Shown here: piece by piece, positions 34,746 through 45,589 of the stretch
How the letters are laid out: the number at the start of each line of letters is the position of its first letter
Position numbering within the stretch: the first letter of the stretch is position 1
NCBI RefSeq assembly: GCF_019320115.1
Contig: NC_089583.1
Coordinates: forward strand, 77,191,739 to 77,255,738
Source of the DNA: Miscanthus floridulus
Taxonomy: Eukaryota > Streptophyta > Magnoliopsida > Poales > Poaceae
Length of the DNA stretch: 64,000 bases
Reading direction: 5' to 3'
Made by a program: the position numbers and the translations under genes
The notes under the pieces: model-generated
Database searches by the model: none
What the model saw: only the letters and a program-made list of their open reading frames with translations
Told to the model about the DNA's origin: nothing

Positions 34746-35415
34746 GCCCTCGCCCCTCCCGTCATCGGTGCTGTTCTTGGCTGGCGGCATTTCTTGGCTG
34801 GCGGCAACAGTAGCAGCACATTATGGAGTCGCCCCAGCCCCCAGCCCCTGCTTCACAGTGAGTCAGTGTGAGTGCTTGATTTCTTTGTTGTTTACTTGGA
34901 TCTTGATTGAAATCAAAAGAAAGGGAATACGCAGAAAGTTTAGTGATGAAGTATAGGCAGAGCTAGCAGATCACTTTATGCAAAAAATTTCATGGACACA
35001 TTGCCTTCGATGCTCTAATATGATGGACATGTTATATGAAAACTAGTGTATCTGTTTGATTCCTGTAGAGAAGAGAGGATGGCAATCATGCCATGTACCT
35101 GTTTCATTCATCGTTTCTAGCATTACATCATGTTTTCTCACATGTATGCTTTATTTGTTTGCTGAGTAGAGCAAGCTCTTTTGGTTTTGATCCAGAAATT
35201 GGCCTGAACAAACAGAGCTTGCAAACATCTGCTAATCTTATTCTTTCCTCTAAACTGTACTGCTTGTTGCCGTCTAGGTCCTTTTCTTCTTCATGTTTGC
35301 AAACAGAGCTTTAACTATACTACTTAGTTGACAGCCTTGATCCCATTCTTTGTCTAAAAATGTGGATAACATCATTATATCCCTGACATTTTCCCTTTTT
35401 TTGTTGCTATGGCAG

Positions 35416-36705
35416 ATGTCAAGGTTTGGAACTAGAGTTCGTCGACGGTGGGATGAAGAGGACGAATCTGATGTTGACGACCTCTTCATCATTGTTGGTC
35501 TTCTTGAGGGCTCCAAGAGAAACAAGCGCAAGAAAAAGTTTCGTGGGTCGTTGCTGGGTCGCCGCAAAGTGCCACGGGACATTTCGGGAGGTCACAATCG
35601 CATCTACCTGGACTACTTCGTGGACCAGTGTGTATACAGTGAGAGACATTTCAGAAGGAGGTTTCGGATGTCCAGGTCGCTCTTTCTGCGGATAGTGGAT
35701 GCAATGAAGTCTCATGATGACTATTTCCGTCAGAAGCCCGATGCCATCGGAACTCTTGGCGCCTCTCCCATACAGAAGGTTGTTGCCGCCGTTCGGATGC
35801 TTGCCTACGGTATTTTGGCCGACTTTTTGGATGAGTATGTGAGGATGGGAGAGAGCACCATCATTGAGTGTCTGAAGCATTTTGTGAAGGCTGTCGTCGA
35901 TGTCTTTGGTGAAGAATACTTGAGGGCCCCCAATGCCCAGGACACAGCCAAGCTGTTGGCAATTAATAGTGCAAGAGGGTTCCCAGGTATGCTTGGTTCC
36001 GTTGATTGCATGCATTGGAAATGGGACAAGTGCCCAGTAGGTTGGAGAGGAGCATATGAAGGGAAAGAAGATGGGCCGACCATGATCCTTGAGGCCGTTG
36101 CATCACAAGATCTATGGATTTGGCATGCATTCTTCGGCCTTCCAGGTTCACTAAATGATATCAACGTTTTGCGCCGCTCTCCACTCTTCCAAAGTCTGAC
36201 TTCTGGGACGGCGCCACAAGTGGAATACATGGTCAATGGAAACAAGTACACAATGGGGTACTATCTTGCCGATGGGATATACCCAGCCTGGGCAACGTTT
36301 GTCAAAGCTTTTCAAAGACCACAGGGCAACAAGAAAATCCACTTCACAATGGCTCAAGAAGCAGCGAGGAAAGATGTCGAAAGAGCGTTTGTGGTACTCC
36401 AAGCTCGATTTGCAATAGTGCGGGGTCCTGCAAGAATGTGGCACAAGGAAGATCTATGGTACATAATGCAAGCTTGTGTAATCTTGCACAACATGATAAT
36501 TGAGGATGAGCGAGATGAGGAAGATGACTTTAACTACCATCAGGAGGGTATCCCTGTGTTGCAACCTGTGGACTACCAACGCCGTAATCCTCTTGTGCTA
36601 GAGGACTTCCTGAAGATACACGACGAGATTGAGGATAGGTCTTCACATGAGCGACTTCGTGATGACCTTGTAGAGCACTTGTGGGCAATTCATAGTTCTA
36701 GGTAG
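35416..36705 (+). CDS. PIF/Harbinger transposase (DDE_Tnp_4 type)
   Basis: A 429-residue open frame without stops, starting MSRFGTRVRRRWDEEDES just after an AG acceptor (35415), so a leader intron upstream is likely. It catalyses excision and insertion of the element into TTA sites, normally together with ORF1 protein. The likely DDE triad is Asp197 (GSVDCMHWKW), Asp286 (YYLADGIYP) and Glu322 (RKDVERAFVVLQ). An N-terminal helix-turn-helix-like part (YSERHFRRRFRMSRSLFLRI) fits the family. Ends at AIHSSR. Length and motifs are complete, so this copy may still be functional if expressed. Confidence 0.9.
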   Translation: MSRFGTRVRRRWDEEDESDVDDLFIIVGLLEGSKRNKRKKKFRGSLLGRRKVPRDISGGHNRIYLDYFVDQCVYSERHFRRRFRMSRSLFLRIVDAMKSHDDYFRQKPDAIGTLGASPIQKVVAAVRMLAYGILADFLDEYVRMGESTIIECLKHFVKAVVDVFGEEYLRAPNAQDTAKLLAINSARGFPGMLGSVDCMHWKWDKCPVGWRGAYEGKEDGPTMILEAVASQDLWIWHAFFGLPGSLNDINVLRRSPLFQSLTSGTAPQVEYMVNGNKYTMGYYLADGIYPAWATFVKAFQRPQGNKKIHFTMAQEAARKDVERAFVVLQARFAIVRGPARMWHKEDLWYIMQACVILHNMIIEDERDEEDDFNYHQEGIPVLQPVDYQRRNPLVLEDFLKIHDEIEDRSSHERLRDDLVEHLWAIHSSR

Positions 36706-36717
36706 TTAGCTGAAATT

Positions 36718-36992
36718 GTAGAATATATCCACCTATGTGAATTGCACAAGTGTGAATTGTAGAATATATCCACCTATCCATTTTCTCCTGTTCAGTTTGT
36801 TTATTTCTGATAATGCAGCTCTGTGCTAGTCTGTTTATTTATTTCTGATAATGCATTAAAATTGAGCCATGGCATGAATCTACAGTGTGATTATGGAGTG
36901 TTCTGTTGTCCAGATTTCTGATAATACAGTTTCACGGGGCGTTGCCGGGTCGCCGCAAAGCGCCACGGGACATTCATAGTTCTAGGTAGTTA
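36718..36992 (+). repeat. Short duplications and a chimeric scrap of the transposase
   Basis: 'attgtagaatatatccacct' is duplicated at about 36714 and 36756. At 36933-36972 about 40 bases nearly repeat the 5' coding part at 35541-35583 ('gggtcgccgcaaag.gccacg'). They run directly, at 'gacatt', into a copy of the coding end and stop region ('cattcatagttctaggtagt'; original at 36687-36710). Confidence 0.8.
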
Positions 36993-38340
36993 GACTAAAT
37001 TATGTAATATGGAGTGACATTTGGCAATGTCCTTCAAATATCTGGAAAATTATGTAATATGTAGTTTCATATTGTGTTACCATTCATACTTGTATGAAAG
37101 AATTATGTCTGTAGTTTCTGGAACTTATTACTGCACGTGTGCTTCTTTTCTGGAACTTATTACTGCAAGTGTACTGTTTAGATAAGCAGCTGCTAATCTC
37201 TGAACATGTAATCTGTACTCAAGCTTCTTGACTCATGTAATTTGTGTTTGGTTTCTTGAGAGATTGGCTATCACTCTTGATATGAATTGCAGAAACTGAT
37301 GAATACTGACCATGTTCTTGTGCCATACTGACTGTATCACTTGGATAGTGCCATACTGATGAGAAGCTGTTATTTCTGAGATGGAATTGGTGTCGAAGAC
37401 TAATGCATTCTGTGGAGATGAGAAGCTGTTATTTCTGTTGCCGTAGCAAGTAGCAACTAATAAATGGCTATGCTTCTGGACATCTAACGTCTGTTGCTTT
37501 CACTGGATGAAACAACAGTGCTCGTGCTCATTTTCTTAAAGAAGTGGTAGTTATAAACTGACTTGGCAGCCTGTAGCACATGTCCACATATCACAAATAT
37601 GAGTATTTCAAGTACATAAAAAGTAGTTACCTGAAGCTCTGATCAGATATTTGGATATATCAGTGATACAGTAGTAGCGTCTGAAAGCAAAAAAAAAAAA
37701 GAACATATGTTCCAGAGCCTTGGCGCATCGTCACGGTATGCATGATGGATTATCAAATGTGTACAGAACTACAAATATGTTATGTATGCATGTGAGAAAT
37801 AAAAAAAATTCAAACTTAAGCTTATTGAGTTCAAAGACTACTAGAAAAATAAAATACTTAACAAAAGAGTGAGTAAAAATCAATATAAAAAAGGTCCAGA
37901 AAAATAAAAAAATAACCAAAGAAAGAAAATATCAGAAAAGAAAATCCAACATCTGTAATTCTAAAAACCCTGCTTTGAAATTAAAAAAGAAAACACGAGA
38001 GCAGAATTTCACATAGAAAATAGAGAAATTAACATGCATGCGCATGGCTGAACATATTACACATTCATGAAATATTTATAAGTGAACTAGAATCATTGAT
38101 TCAACACTGACCATCCAAGTAAAAACAGCACACACCAGACTTCGCTCAATCCCACTAACAGAAACAAATCCCACTAACAGAAACCAAATCTTTGAAGGAA
38201 CTAACATTTTCTGATTGCAGTGCATATAGCATCTCTGATAACACATATAGCATCTCTGATAGCATAGCATATACTGAACAATACTGATTGCAGTGCCATT
38301 AATAATGATAACAGTAGCATAAGAAAACTACCACTACCAG
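36993..38340. other. Non-coding spacer of the Harbinger element
   Basis: AT-rich, with short internal duplications ('gagaagctgttatttctg' at about 37361 and 37418). No coding frame is supported. It separates the 3' ends of the two convergent Harbinger genes. Confidence 0.5.
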
Positions 38341-38367
38341 ATATAAGTGACTCCACTCTCACCAAAC

Positions 38368-39408
38368 CTACACTCCACTCTCACCACTAGCTGTCTCGCC
38401 TACACTAGCACTCATCGCCTTCACAATCTTCGCTCTCTTCGCCTTCACGTATGCCCTTTGATCATCGTCCATGGTGGTCAAATCACAAAACATAATTTTT
38501 TATTCCTGCTCCCACTGCAGCCGCTCCTCCTCCATCTGAAGCCTGCGTTGCTCAAGCATCATATCCTTCTCCCACCTTTCTTTCTTCATCATATGTTCCT
38601 CGGTCTTCATTACCAACAAATTTTGCATCATATCCTTGTACTCGTCATCTCCATTTTTTTTCAGCTTGTCTTTGGATTGCTTTCTACCCGGAGGTCGGGC
38701 TTTCTTGGCAGAAGGGATTGAGGAGCTTTCTTGGCCTTGGGCGGTTGACTCATCGTCCTCTTGTTCACTTCCTACCGGGAAGTTGAGCTCTCTGGACTTG
38801 GCCGGCTTCTTGTTGCCTTCAAGCGTTGATTCGAACTTCTGAGTGTGCCTCAACGTGAGCCAACAATGTTCGAATTGACAATTTTTGCCGTTCGCTTTTC
38901 TGGCATACCTTGCTTGGGCTTCCAGCAGCTGCAGCAAAGATCAAGTGCATGATTAGATATATAGCAATGACAAGATATGGGATGAACCAAGTGCAAGATC
39001 AATTACATGCTCTTGGTATGGAATGCCGCTTGGATGACGACGCTCGACCTCCTCGTAGTAGCCTTGGAATTTCATGCACTCCTTTAGTATGATCCCAAAG
39101 CGATGCTCGAGTGAATTGGGAGTCCTATCGGACTCAAAGTCCCTGTTCCTGTGGAAATCATTTGCGATCCTCTCCCAATAAGTTTTTCCTGGCTGCTGAT
39201 TCCCTATGATAGGGTCATTGCTGATATGAATCCAAGATTTGCAAAGTTGGATATCTTCAAGATTAGTGTAGTTGCTGCCTCGCTTGGATTTGCCGCCAGT
39301 ACTTGGAGTGGCATCCTGTTGCCTCAACAATTCCAAATCATCATCCACTTCTTGTGTCAATATATTTGTGAAATATCCACTTCCTGCTGCACTTGAAGCC
39401 CTTGGTTG
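38368..39408 (-). pseudogene. Harbinger ORF1 (Myb/SANT-like with NAM-associated C-terminus)
   Basis: DNA-binding partner that recruits the transposase. Two exons are clear: 39408-39007 (phase 0, acceptor TTGCAG, donor GTAATT) with GSNYTNLEDIQLCKSWIHIS and GKTYWERIANDFHRNRDF, the Myb-like trihelix; and 38938-38368 with FEHCWLTLRHTQKFES and a Lys/Glu/Met-rich coiled coil (MMKKERWEKDMMLEQRRL) typical of the NAM-associated domain. A TAA at about 38500-38502 cuts the last 43 codons, which otherwise stay open to a TAG at 38368-38370. The start is missing; the first exon may lie beyond the gypsy insertion, for example in the minus-strand frame at 54523-54089 (MGLWQRGEPQMAAPGF). Confidence 0.7.
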
Positions 39409-39732
39409 CTGCAAAGAAATATACAGAAATATGAGTGTTGATTCAGATTCAGCTATTAGAACAATCTTAAGAGCGTAGAACTGCAAGGCTTGTTACGTTA
39501 GGAGAAAAGAAAAGACGCGATAGGTTTGGTTTAGCCCGTGAAAGCACAGCGGTACAGTTCAGGTTCAGCTCAGCTCCATCGACCACCACAGGGACATGGC
39601 GATGGTCCGCCACCGACACGCCTGCCTGAACAGAACTGAACTAGTGCTGTGTGTTCGTGTTCGCTCTACCTGCTGGAAAACTATGACTACGGTGCACCGC
39701 TGTGCCTGTGGCCCGACCTGCTTAAAGCAGTT

Positions 39733-40205
39733 TGTCGACGAAATATGGTCGGCAGTCTACCTAGGGGTATGCCCAAGGTAGTAGATTATCGGCAGACAGA
39801 TGCGCAAGCCCCAAACAAGACGGTGATGCAAGACAGACACGAGGTTTTATCCAGGTTCGGCCGCCAAGAAGGCGTAATACCTACGTCCTGCGTCTGATTT
39901 GTATTGCTGTATGTCAATGAGAGATATTTTTTAGAGGGGTCCCCTGCCCGCCTTATATAGTCCGGGGAGCAGGGTTACAGATCTGGAAACTAATCCTAGT
40001 CAGTTACAATTGCCATATGTGGCCGGATAAGGATTCCTATTCTAACCGACCAGGATCCTGCCTGGTCGCCAAATCCGTCTTAATTCCTTGTGCGGGACTC
40101 CGATCAGGTTAACTGAGCCGCACGTCGTCTTTCGGGTGGACTGAAACCATCGATCCGAGCCAGCCCAAGCTTAGCCGTAAGGGTATAGGGGTTAATACCC
40201 CCACA
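39733..40205 (-). repeat. 3' LTR of the Tat element
   Basis: On the minus strand it begins TGTGGGGGTATTAACCCC and ends ATTTCGTCGACA. A TATATAAG box lies at about 39951-39959. It is 99.4% identical to the other LTR. Confidence 0.95.
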
Positions 40206-40465
40206 GCTAGTCCCCGAGCATCATGTATTATGCTGCGACACGCCATTTTAACCTTCTCCGACAAGCGAGGCTTGGATCCTTGACACCTCCGACCACCGTC
40301 ATCACCGGAGAAGTAGGTTGTCCAAAGAATGTATGGTGCTCCTAAGAAAAAAGAAAAGATTTCTGTCATGAGAAGTGTGCCCACTTGTATTTCTGAAAAG
40401 AAATGTAAGTGGTCTTGAAGCATAGCGTCCTTGAACATCAGAAGCGTAGGGGTCGAAAACAAACA

Positions 40466-41280
40466 CATTCACCGCAAGGTGAAGTGTGCCCACTTAGTCC
40501 CCGAGCCTGGTAATAGGTGACGCAGGCATGTGGTGCCAGGGTCTAAAAAAGAATTCATAGTTTAGTTGAAAACCGAATTGCCGTACAGGCAAAACATGAT
40601 GCACCGGCAGGTGCATCGTACCGACGTAGTCCCCGAGCTTGCTGGAAGGCAAATTTTTGAGCCTTGTAGCAAGGTCTAAAGAAATGTCTCTTAACTGTAT
40701 GTGAGTACAAATCACATGTAGCCAAGGAGAACCATTATTCAAGCAGTGGTCGGGGCAGTCCCCGAGCATATTAATAATCCTTATAATCATTCAAAGCACA
40801 GGGATCGATTTAAACAAACACATTCACCGCAAGGTGAAGTGTGCCCACTTAGTCCCCGAGCCTGGTAGTAGGTGACTTAGGCACGTGGTGCCAGGGTCTA
40901 AAAAGAATTCCCAGTTAAGTTGAGAACCCAATCGTCGTACAGGCGATACGAGATGCACCGGCAGGTGCATCGTACCGATGTAGTCCCCGAGCTTGCTGGA
41001 AGGCGTAGTAGGAGCCTTGTAGCAAGGTCTAAATAAATGTCTCTCAACTGTATGTGAGCACAAATCACATGTAGCCGAGGAGAGCAAAACTCCAAGAAGT
41101 GGTCGGGAGAGTCCCCGAGCACAGCGGTGGTCATAGCAGTTCCTGAATATGGTAATGGTCGGAGCAGTCCCCGGGCATGACCGTGGTCGGAGCAATCCTC
41201 AAGCACAAAAGTGGTCTGGGCAGTCCCCGAGCACGGTAGTGGTCTGGGCAGTCCCCGAGCACAGTAGTGGTAAAGGCAAA
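40466..41280. repeat. Tandem repeats with AGTCCCCGAGC words
   Basis: A unit of about 354 bp starting 'cacattcaccgcaaggtgaa' occurs at 40466 and 40820. Beyond it (41095-41275) shorter units of about 25-30 bases ('gtggtcggagcagtccccga') repeat about six times. This lies between the antisense gene and the 3' LTR. Confidence 0.85.
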
Positions 41281-41777
41281 TCCACGATTGCGTGCGCTGC
41301 TTGTACTATTATTTTGTGTTTTTATTTTTCTCTACTCTCTGCCAAGTCCAGTCTGACCAGTCTGACACGTCTGGTCAAAAAAGTAAATAGGTATAGTACG
41401 TCATTCTGTCTTCTTATATTTTTCTGGCAAACAGTCGGTTGACACCTGTATTGAGATGTGTCAGTGTGGGCCCTCTTACACCATTAACGAAGAGGCGCGT
41501 ACACTGTTAACGAAGGAGCGCGTTTATTGGCGCAGATTTCGAGGTTGTGTGAACAACCGTTCGCGGCGCGTGCGCACGACTCCCAATATTCTTGGGCGAA
41601 CGAAACGACGGTACTCTTTGTTATTTATAATATAGATCTGGCAAGTTACTGTCACCGTTCCCCATCGTCATTCGCCACCGCCACCTTCGTCTTCCTCTTG
41701 CCAAACCCTATTCCTCCGATAAACAGTGCCAAAAATCCCCTTGCCACCGCATCCACCCCCCTAGAAAGGACAGAGTA

Positions 41778-44700
41778 ATGGCGAGGAGAGACGCCCAGAA
41801 GAGAGGCGGAATCATGGCAAAGGAGTGGTGGAAGTCTCGGAGCAACGAGCAAACCATCGAAGACCTCGTCGCCATGGGGGTGCTCCACAACAAAGCCCTC
41901 GCTGGATGACGCGCACCGAAAGGAGAAAGCTTCCCCGATCCACAACCAGGTGAGATCGTGGTTTTCGAAGATTTCTTCAAACGGGGTTTTGGGATTCCAG
42001 TGCACCCTTTCCTTCAGGGTCTCTGCTTGTACTATGAGATTGGGATTTGCAATCTGCATCCCAACTCGATTCTTCTCGTCTCTACCTTCATCCATCTCTG
42101 TGAGGCGTATGGTGGCTTCCAGCCCCATTTCGACCTCTTTCGCCACCTGTTTTGCCTTCGGAAAAAAGGAAGCGGTGGCTCGAAGATCGCCGGAGGCGTC
42201 TATCTGAATTTGCGTGACGGCATGAAGGCCCAATACCTGCACTGTCCCTGGAACACCTCATTGGACGAGTGGTACAAGAAATGGTTCTACATCCGTGAAG
42301 AGCCGAACACCATCACTCTGTGCGACGTGGGGCTAATTCCAGAGAAGAAGAATAGCTGGTCGGAGAAGCCCGAGAACTTGGAACAGATAGCCGAACTGCT
42401 CGGGATGATCCCGTGGGGAAGGCTTGATGGCCCGAGCGTGGTCGGCAACTTCATTAGCCGATGAATTCAGCCATGCCAGAAAAGGATTCATCCTGGCTTC
42501 GAATACCAAGGTGGCGCGGATCCGACAAGGACCAGGAAAGAGCCGCTCGACAAGACGGAGATCAAGGCCAGGATTGGAGAGCTGTTCAATCTGGCTGATC
42601 CGAATTATGTTGCACTGAACACCATCGAGCACGCCTTCAAGCTGGCTTGACCTCCCCCAAAGGTAAATGACGCTTCCTTTTAACTGTAGAGTCATTTTGT
42701 ATCAAGAAAATAACTGTCTTTTCCTTCATTTTGTGTCTCAGTATAATGGCCGTGATCGGGCAGGAGTGTTCGTGTCGCCTCCCCCTGGTGTAGAATGGCC
42801 ACAAGCTACCGGCCCAGCCGCCTAGACCAGCGCCAGGACCGGTGACGTTCACTGGGCGGTACTCGAGACCGTAGAAGACGCCTCGACCAGAGCCGCTGGC
42901 AAGCGTCCGGCTGCCAGCAAACGACGTCAAGCCATCTTCCCCCTGTCGGATGACGAAGCAGAGGATGCTGACATCTTCCAGCTCGTCCCCCGAAAGAGAA
43001 GAAGGCAGGTGGGACCGACGGAGCAGGGTGGCTCCTCTGGGCCAGCAGTGGTCACAGCACCGACCACTGCTACACAGAGGACCAACGAAGGAAACATGCC
43101 ACATCCTACTCCGACGCCCGTACCGGAGGTTGAACAAGTCCCGGTGGGAACTGCCGAGCAAGCGGAGCAGGGGCGGTCGAGAAGACGTTCCTTCGCCACA
43201 TCCTTCCGCAAGTCGAAATTGTAAGTATCTATATTTTTGATGTAAGCTTTGCATTTTGTACTGGATGCTATTACCGTCTGAATTTGTCTCTGAATTCATT
43301 AGATCTCAGTCCACCGAAAGTCCCGACCAGCTAGCTGGGTGCGGAACGTCCTCACCAACAACGGCGGGACAAACTGCGCAGCAACCAGCAGTGGAGGAGC
43401 CTATGGCAGGGACTCCGCCTATGCCTCAGCAGGCGGACGACCAGACGCCAGTCCCCGAGCAGCTGGTCAAGAAGACAACCGAGCAGAATACAAGTGCTCC
43501 AAGCATGAACCCTGCTGAGGCGGAGACCATGACGCCAAGGGAGCAGGATCTAGCCGAGGAGCAGCAGCCAGAAGTTGCCTAGAACATGGTTGTCGACGCG
43601 ACAGCTCGTGGGAAAGCCCTGGTGGTCGTGGAGTCTGCCAACTCCAGACCAGTGCCGCCTCCTGAACAGGAGGCTGAAGAGGATGAAGTGGAAGAAATCC
43701 TGGGCCGTCCCCAAGATAGGCGACAACATGTATATGTGTCGCGCTATCGGAACGACGAATGGGTCATGCATGAGGAAATCCCAGAGGTCGAAGAGACCTT
43801 AAGAGTCGAACGGGCGGCTAAGCGTCTGGTGACGGAAGTCCAGGTATATTTGGCTTGAGCCCTTGACCCTGTTGCGTAGTCGAACTGTCTGACGTAGCTT
43901 GTCTATATGCAGGACTTGATGAAAACTGCAAAATACCGAAAAAGGTGCTTCGACCAGATAGAAGGAATCACGACGACCAATAAGGAGCTAACGGCTGAAG
44001 TGGAACGCCTATGGCGCCAACTTGAAGCCGCCGACCAGGAGAAGACAGACCGAGAAGCACAGAACCAAAACCTGGTCGGCCAGCTCAAAAGCAAAGAGCT
44101 GGAGAAAATAGGTAAGTCTTCACCGTATCGTAGCAAGTGCGGAACTTGTGTTATTTTGTTCTTGGCAGTAATAGCTGTAATGCAGGTTTGGATGCTGAAG
44201 TGACCCGCCTCTAGGGGGAGAACAGCCGTGTGCTTGCAGAATGTGGTTGCCTAAAGGAGGACAACGAGAAACTAGCACGCAGCCAGTCGGAACTCCAAGA
44301 CCACACTACCAGAATGAAGGACGACCTGAAAAGTAAGCACTCCAGACCACCTTTCTCATACAATTGCCCACATTGCCTTGTCGTGTCATCACGTTTGATG
44401 TCTTGTACTGTTTTCAGTTTTGAAAGTCAATGCCAAGAGGCACCTTGAGGCCGTGATCAAGGAGCGTGATGACTGGAAAGCACAATACCTTAAGGCCACC
44501 GAGGAGCGGGACATGTGGAGCAAGCGGTGCCAAGAAATGGCAACTAGCATTGTGCCCGTCCTCGACCTTATCGACCCGGCGCTCACAGAGGAAGAACTAA
44601 GGACGCCTCAGCTCGGACTGGTCGAGAGATGCAAGCAAGCATGGGGATGGTTCCAAGACTTCATGAAGGAGGCGGGTGAGTACACGGGTGCCCATGTGCT

Positions 44701-44980
44701 AAGCATGGTGCATGCTCACTACCCCCTGATCGATCTCAAACGCTTGGAGGCTGGGTACCCGAAGGAGATAGACCCAGACAAGGCCGAAGAGCTTCGGACG
44801 GCCCAGCTGGACTTGTCGTCAAAGATAATTGGCGATATTAACCTGTGCGGAGGTGGGACAACACCTGTGCAGGGTATGCCATCGACAAGTCAGCTGGAAA
44901 TGCCGTCAGCTGCAAGCCAACCAACGAAGCCTGCGGTCTCGACCAGCCAGGCGCCGACGGGGCCATCTCCTTCAGCATGA
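41778..44980 (+). pseudogene. Antisense gene of the Tat element (putative gypsy-type transposon domain)
   Basis: It runs opposite to gag-pol, between integrase and the 3' LTR. Exon 1 (41778-42662) starts MARRDAQKRGG and contains VVFEDFFKRGFGIPVHPFL, LCLYYEIGICNLHPNS and FIHLCEAYGGF, the conserved start of the 'putative gypsy type transposon' domain found in Tat-type elements. It ends at AAG followed by GTAAAT. Later exon-like blocks (42745-43219, 43304-43580, 43586-43853, 43912-44110, 44186-44330, 44418-44980) encode Pro/Gln/Glu-rich and long coiled-coil sequence (VIKERDDWKAQYLKATEERD). In-frame TGA codons are at 41907, 42462 and 42648. The function of this protein is unknown. Confidence 0.75.
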
Positions 44981-45589
44981 TTAGCTCAAGAGTCCTCGAG
45001 ACTCGAGTAGGGTATCAGAGGGGACGAGCAGTAAATGCCCTGCTCCCCGACTAGCCAATGTAATAAGCTTAGAGCTGTAGAAGGAGGACATAGTTGTGTT
45101 ATTGTAAACTTGAGCCTCTTCAGGCAAGCTTGTAATAACGTAACTGTATATCATTACAAGCTTGTTTGCTTTATACAAAACGTGTTTAAGCTTGAATTTT
45201 TTTGTTGGTGTAACTAAGTGGGAACGTGTTAACGTTCGGTTTAGTTGTACCGTTTTGCTCGACACATCATCCCGAGGGGTTTGTGCGGCCCTGGTTGGCA
45301 TGTGGTCGGAGTGTGAGGTAACATGACCTGTGCACACGTGGACACAGACAAGTCAAACCAGGGGGGACCTGCCGATCACCCGCAACGTAGAGAGCGGATC
45401 CCGTGCATGTGTTGGGAGGAACTGGAGACAGGACCTGCTCCGAAAACCGTAGAAGGAGTGGTGGTCGGCTTGTACTGGCTGAGTCAGAATATCCATAAAA
45501 TTCGTAGTGACACATTAGAGTGGTCGGAGAAATCATAATTGCTTTATTAAAGTAAATCGAAAATGTAAGTAGAGTACATATCTCAGTAG

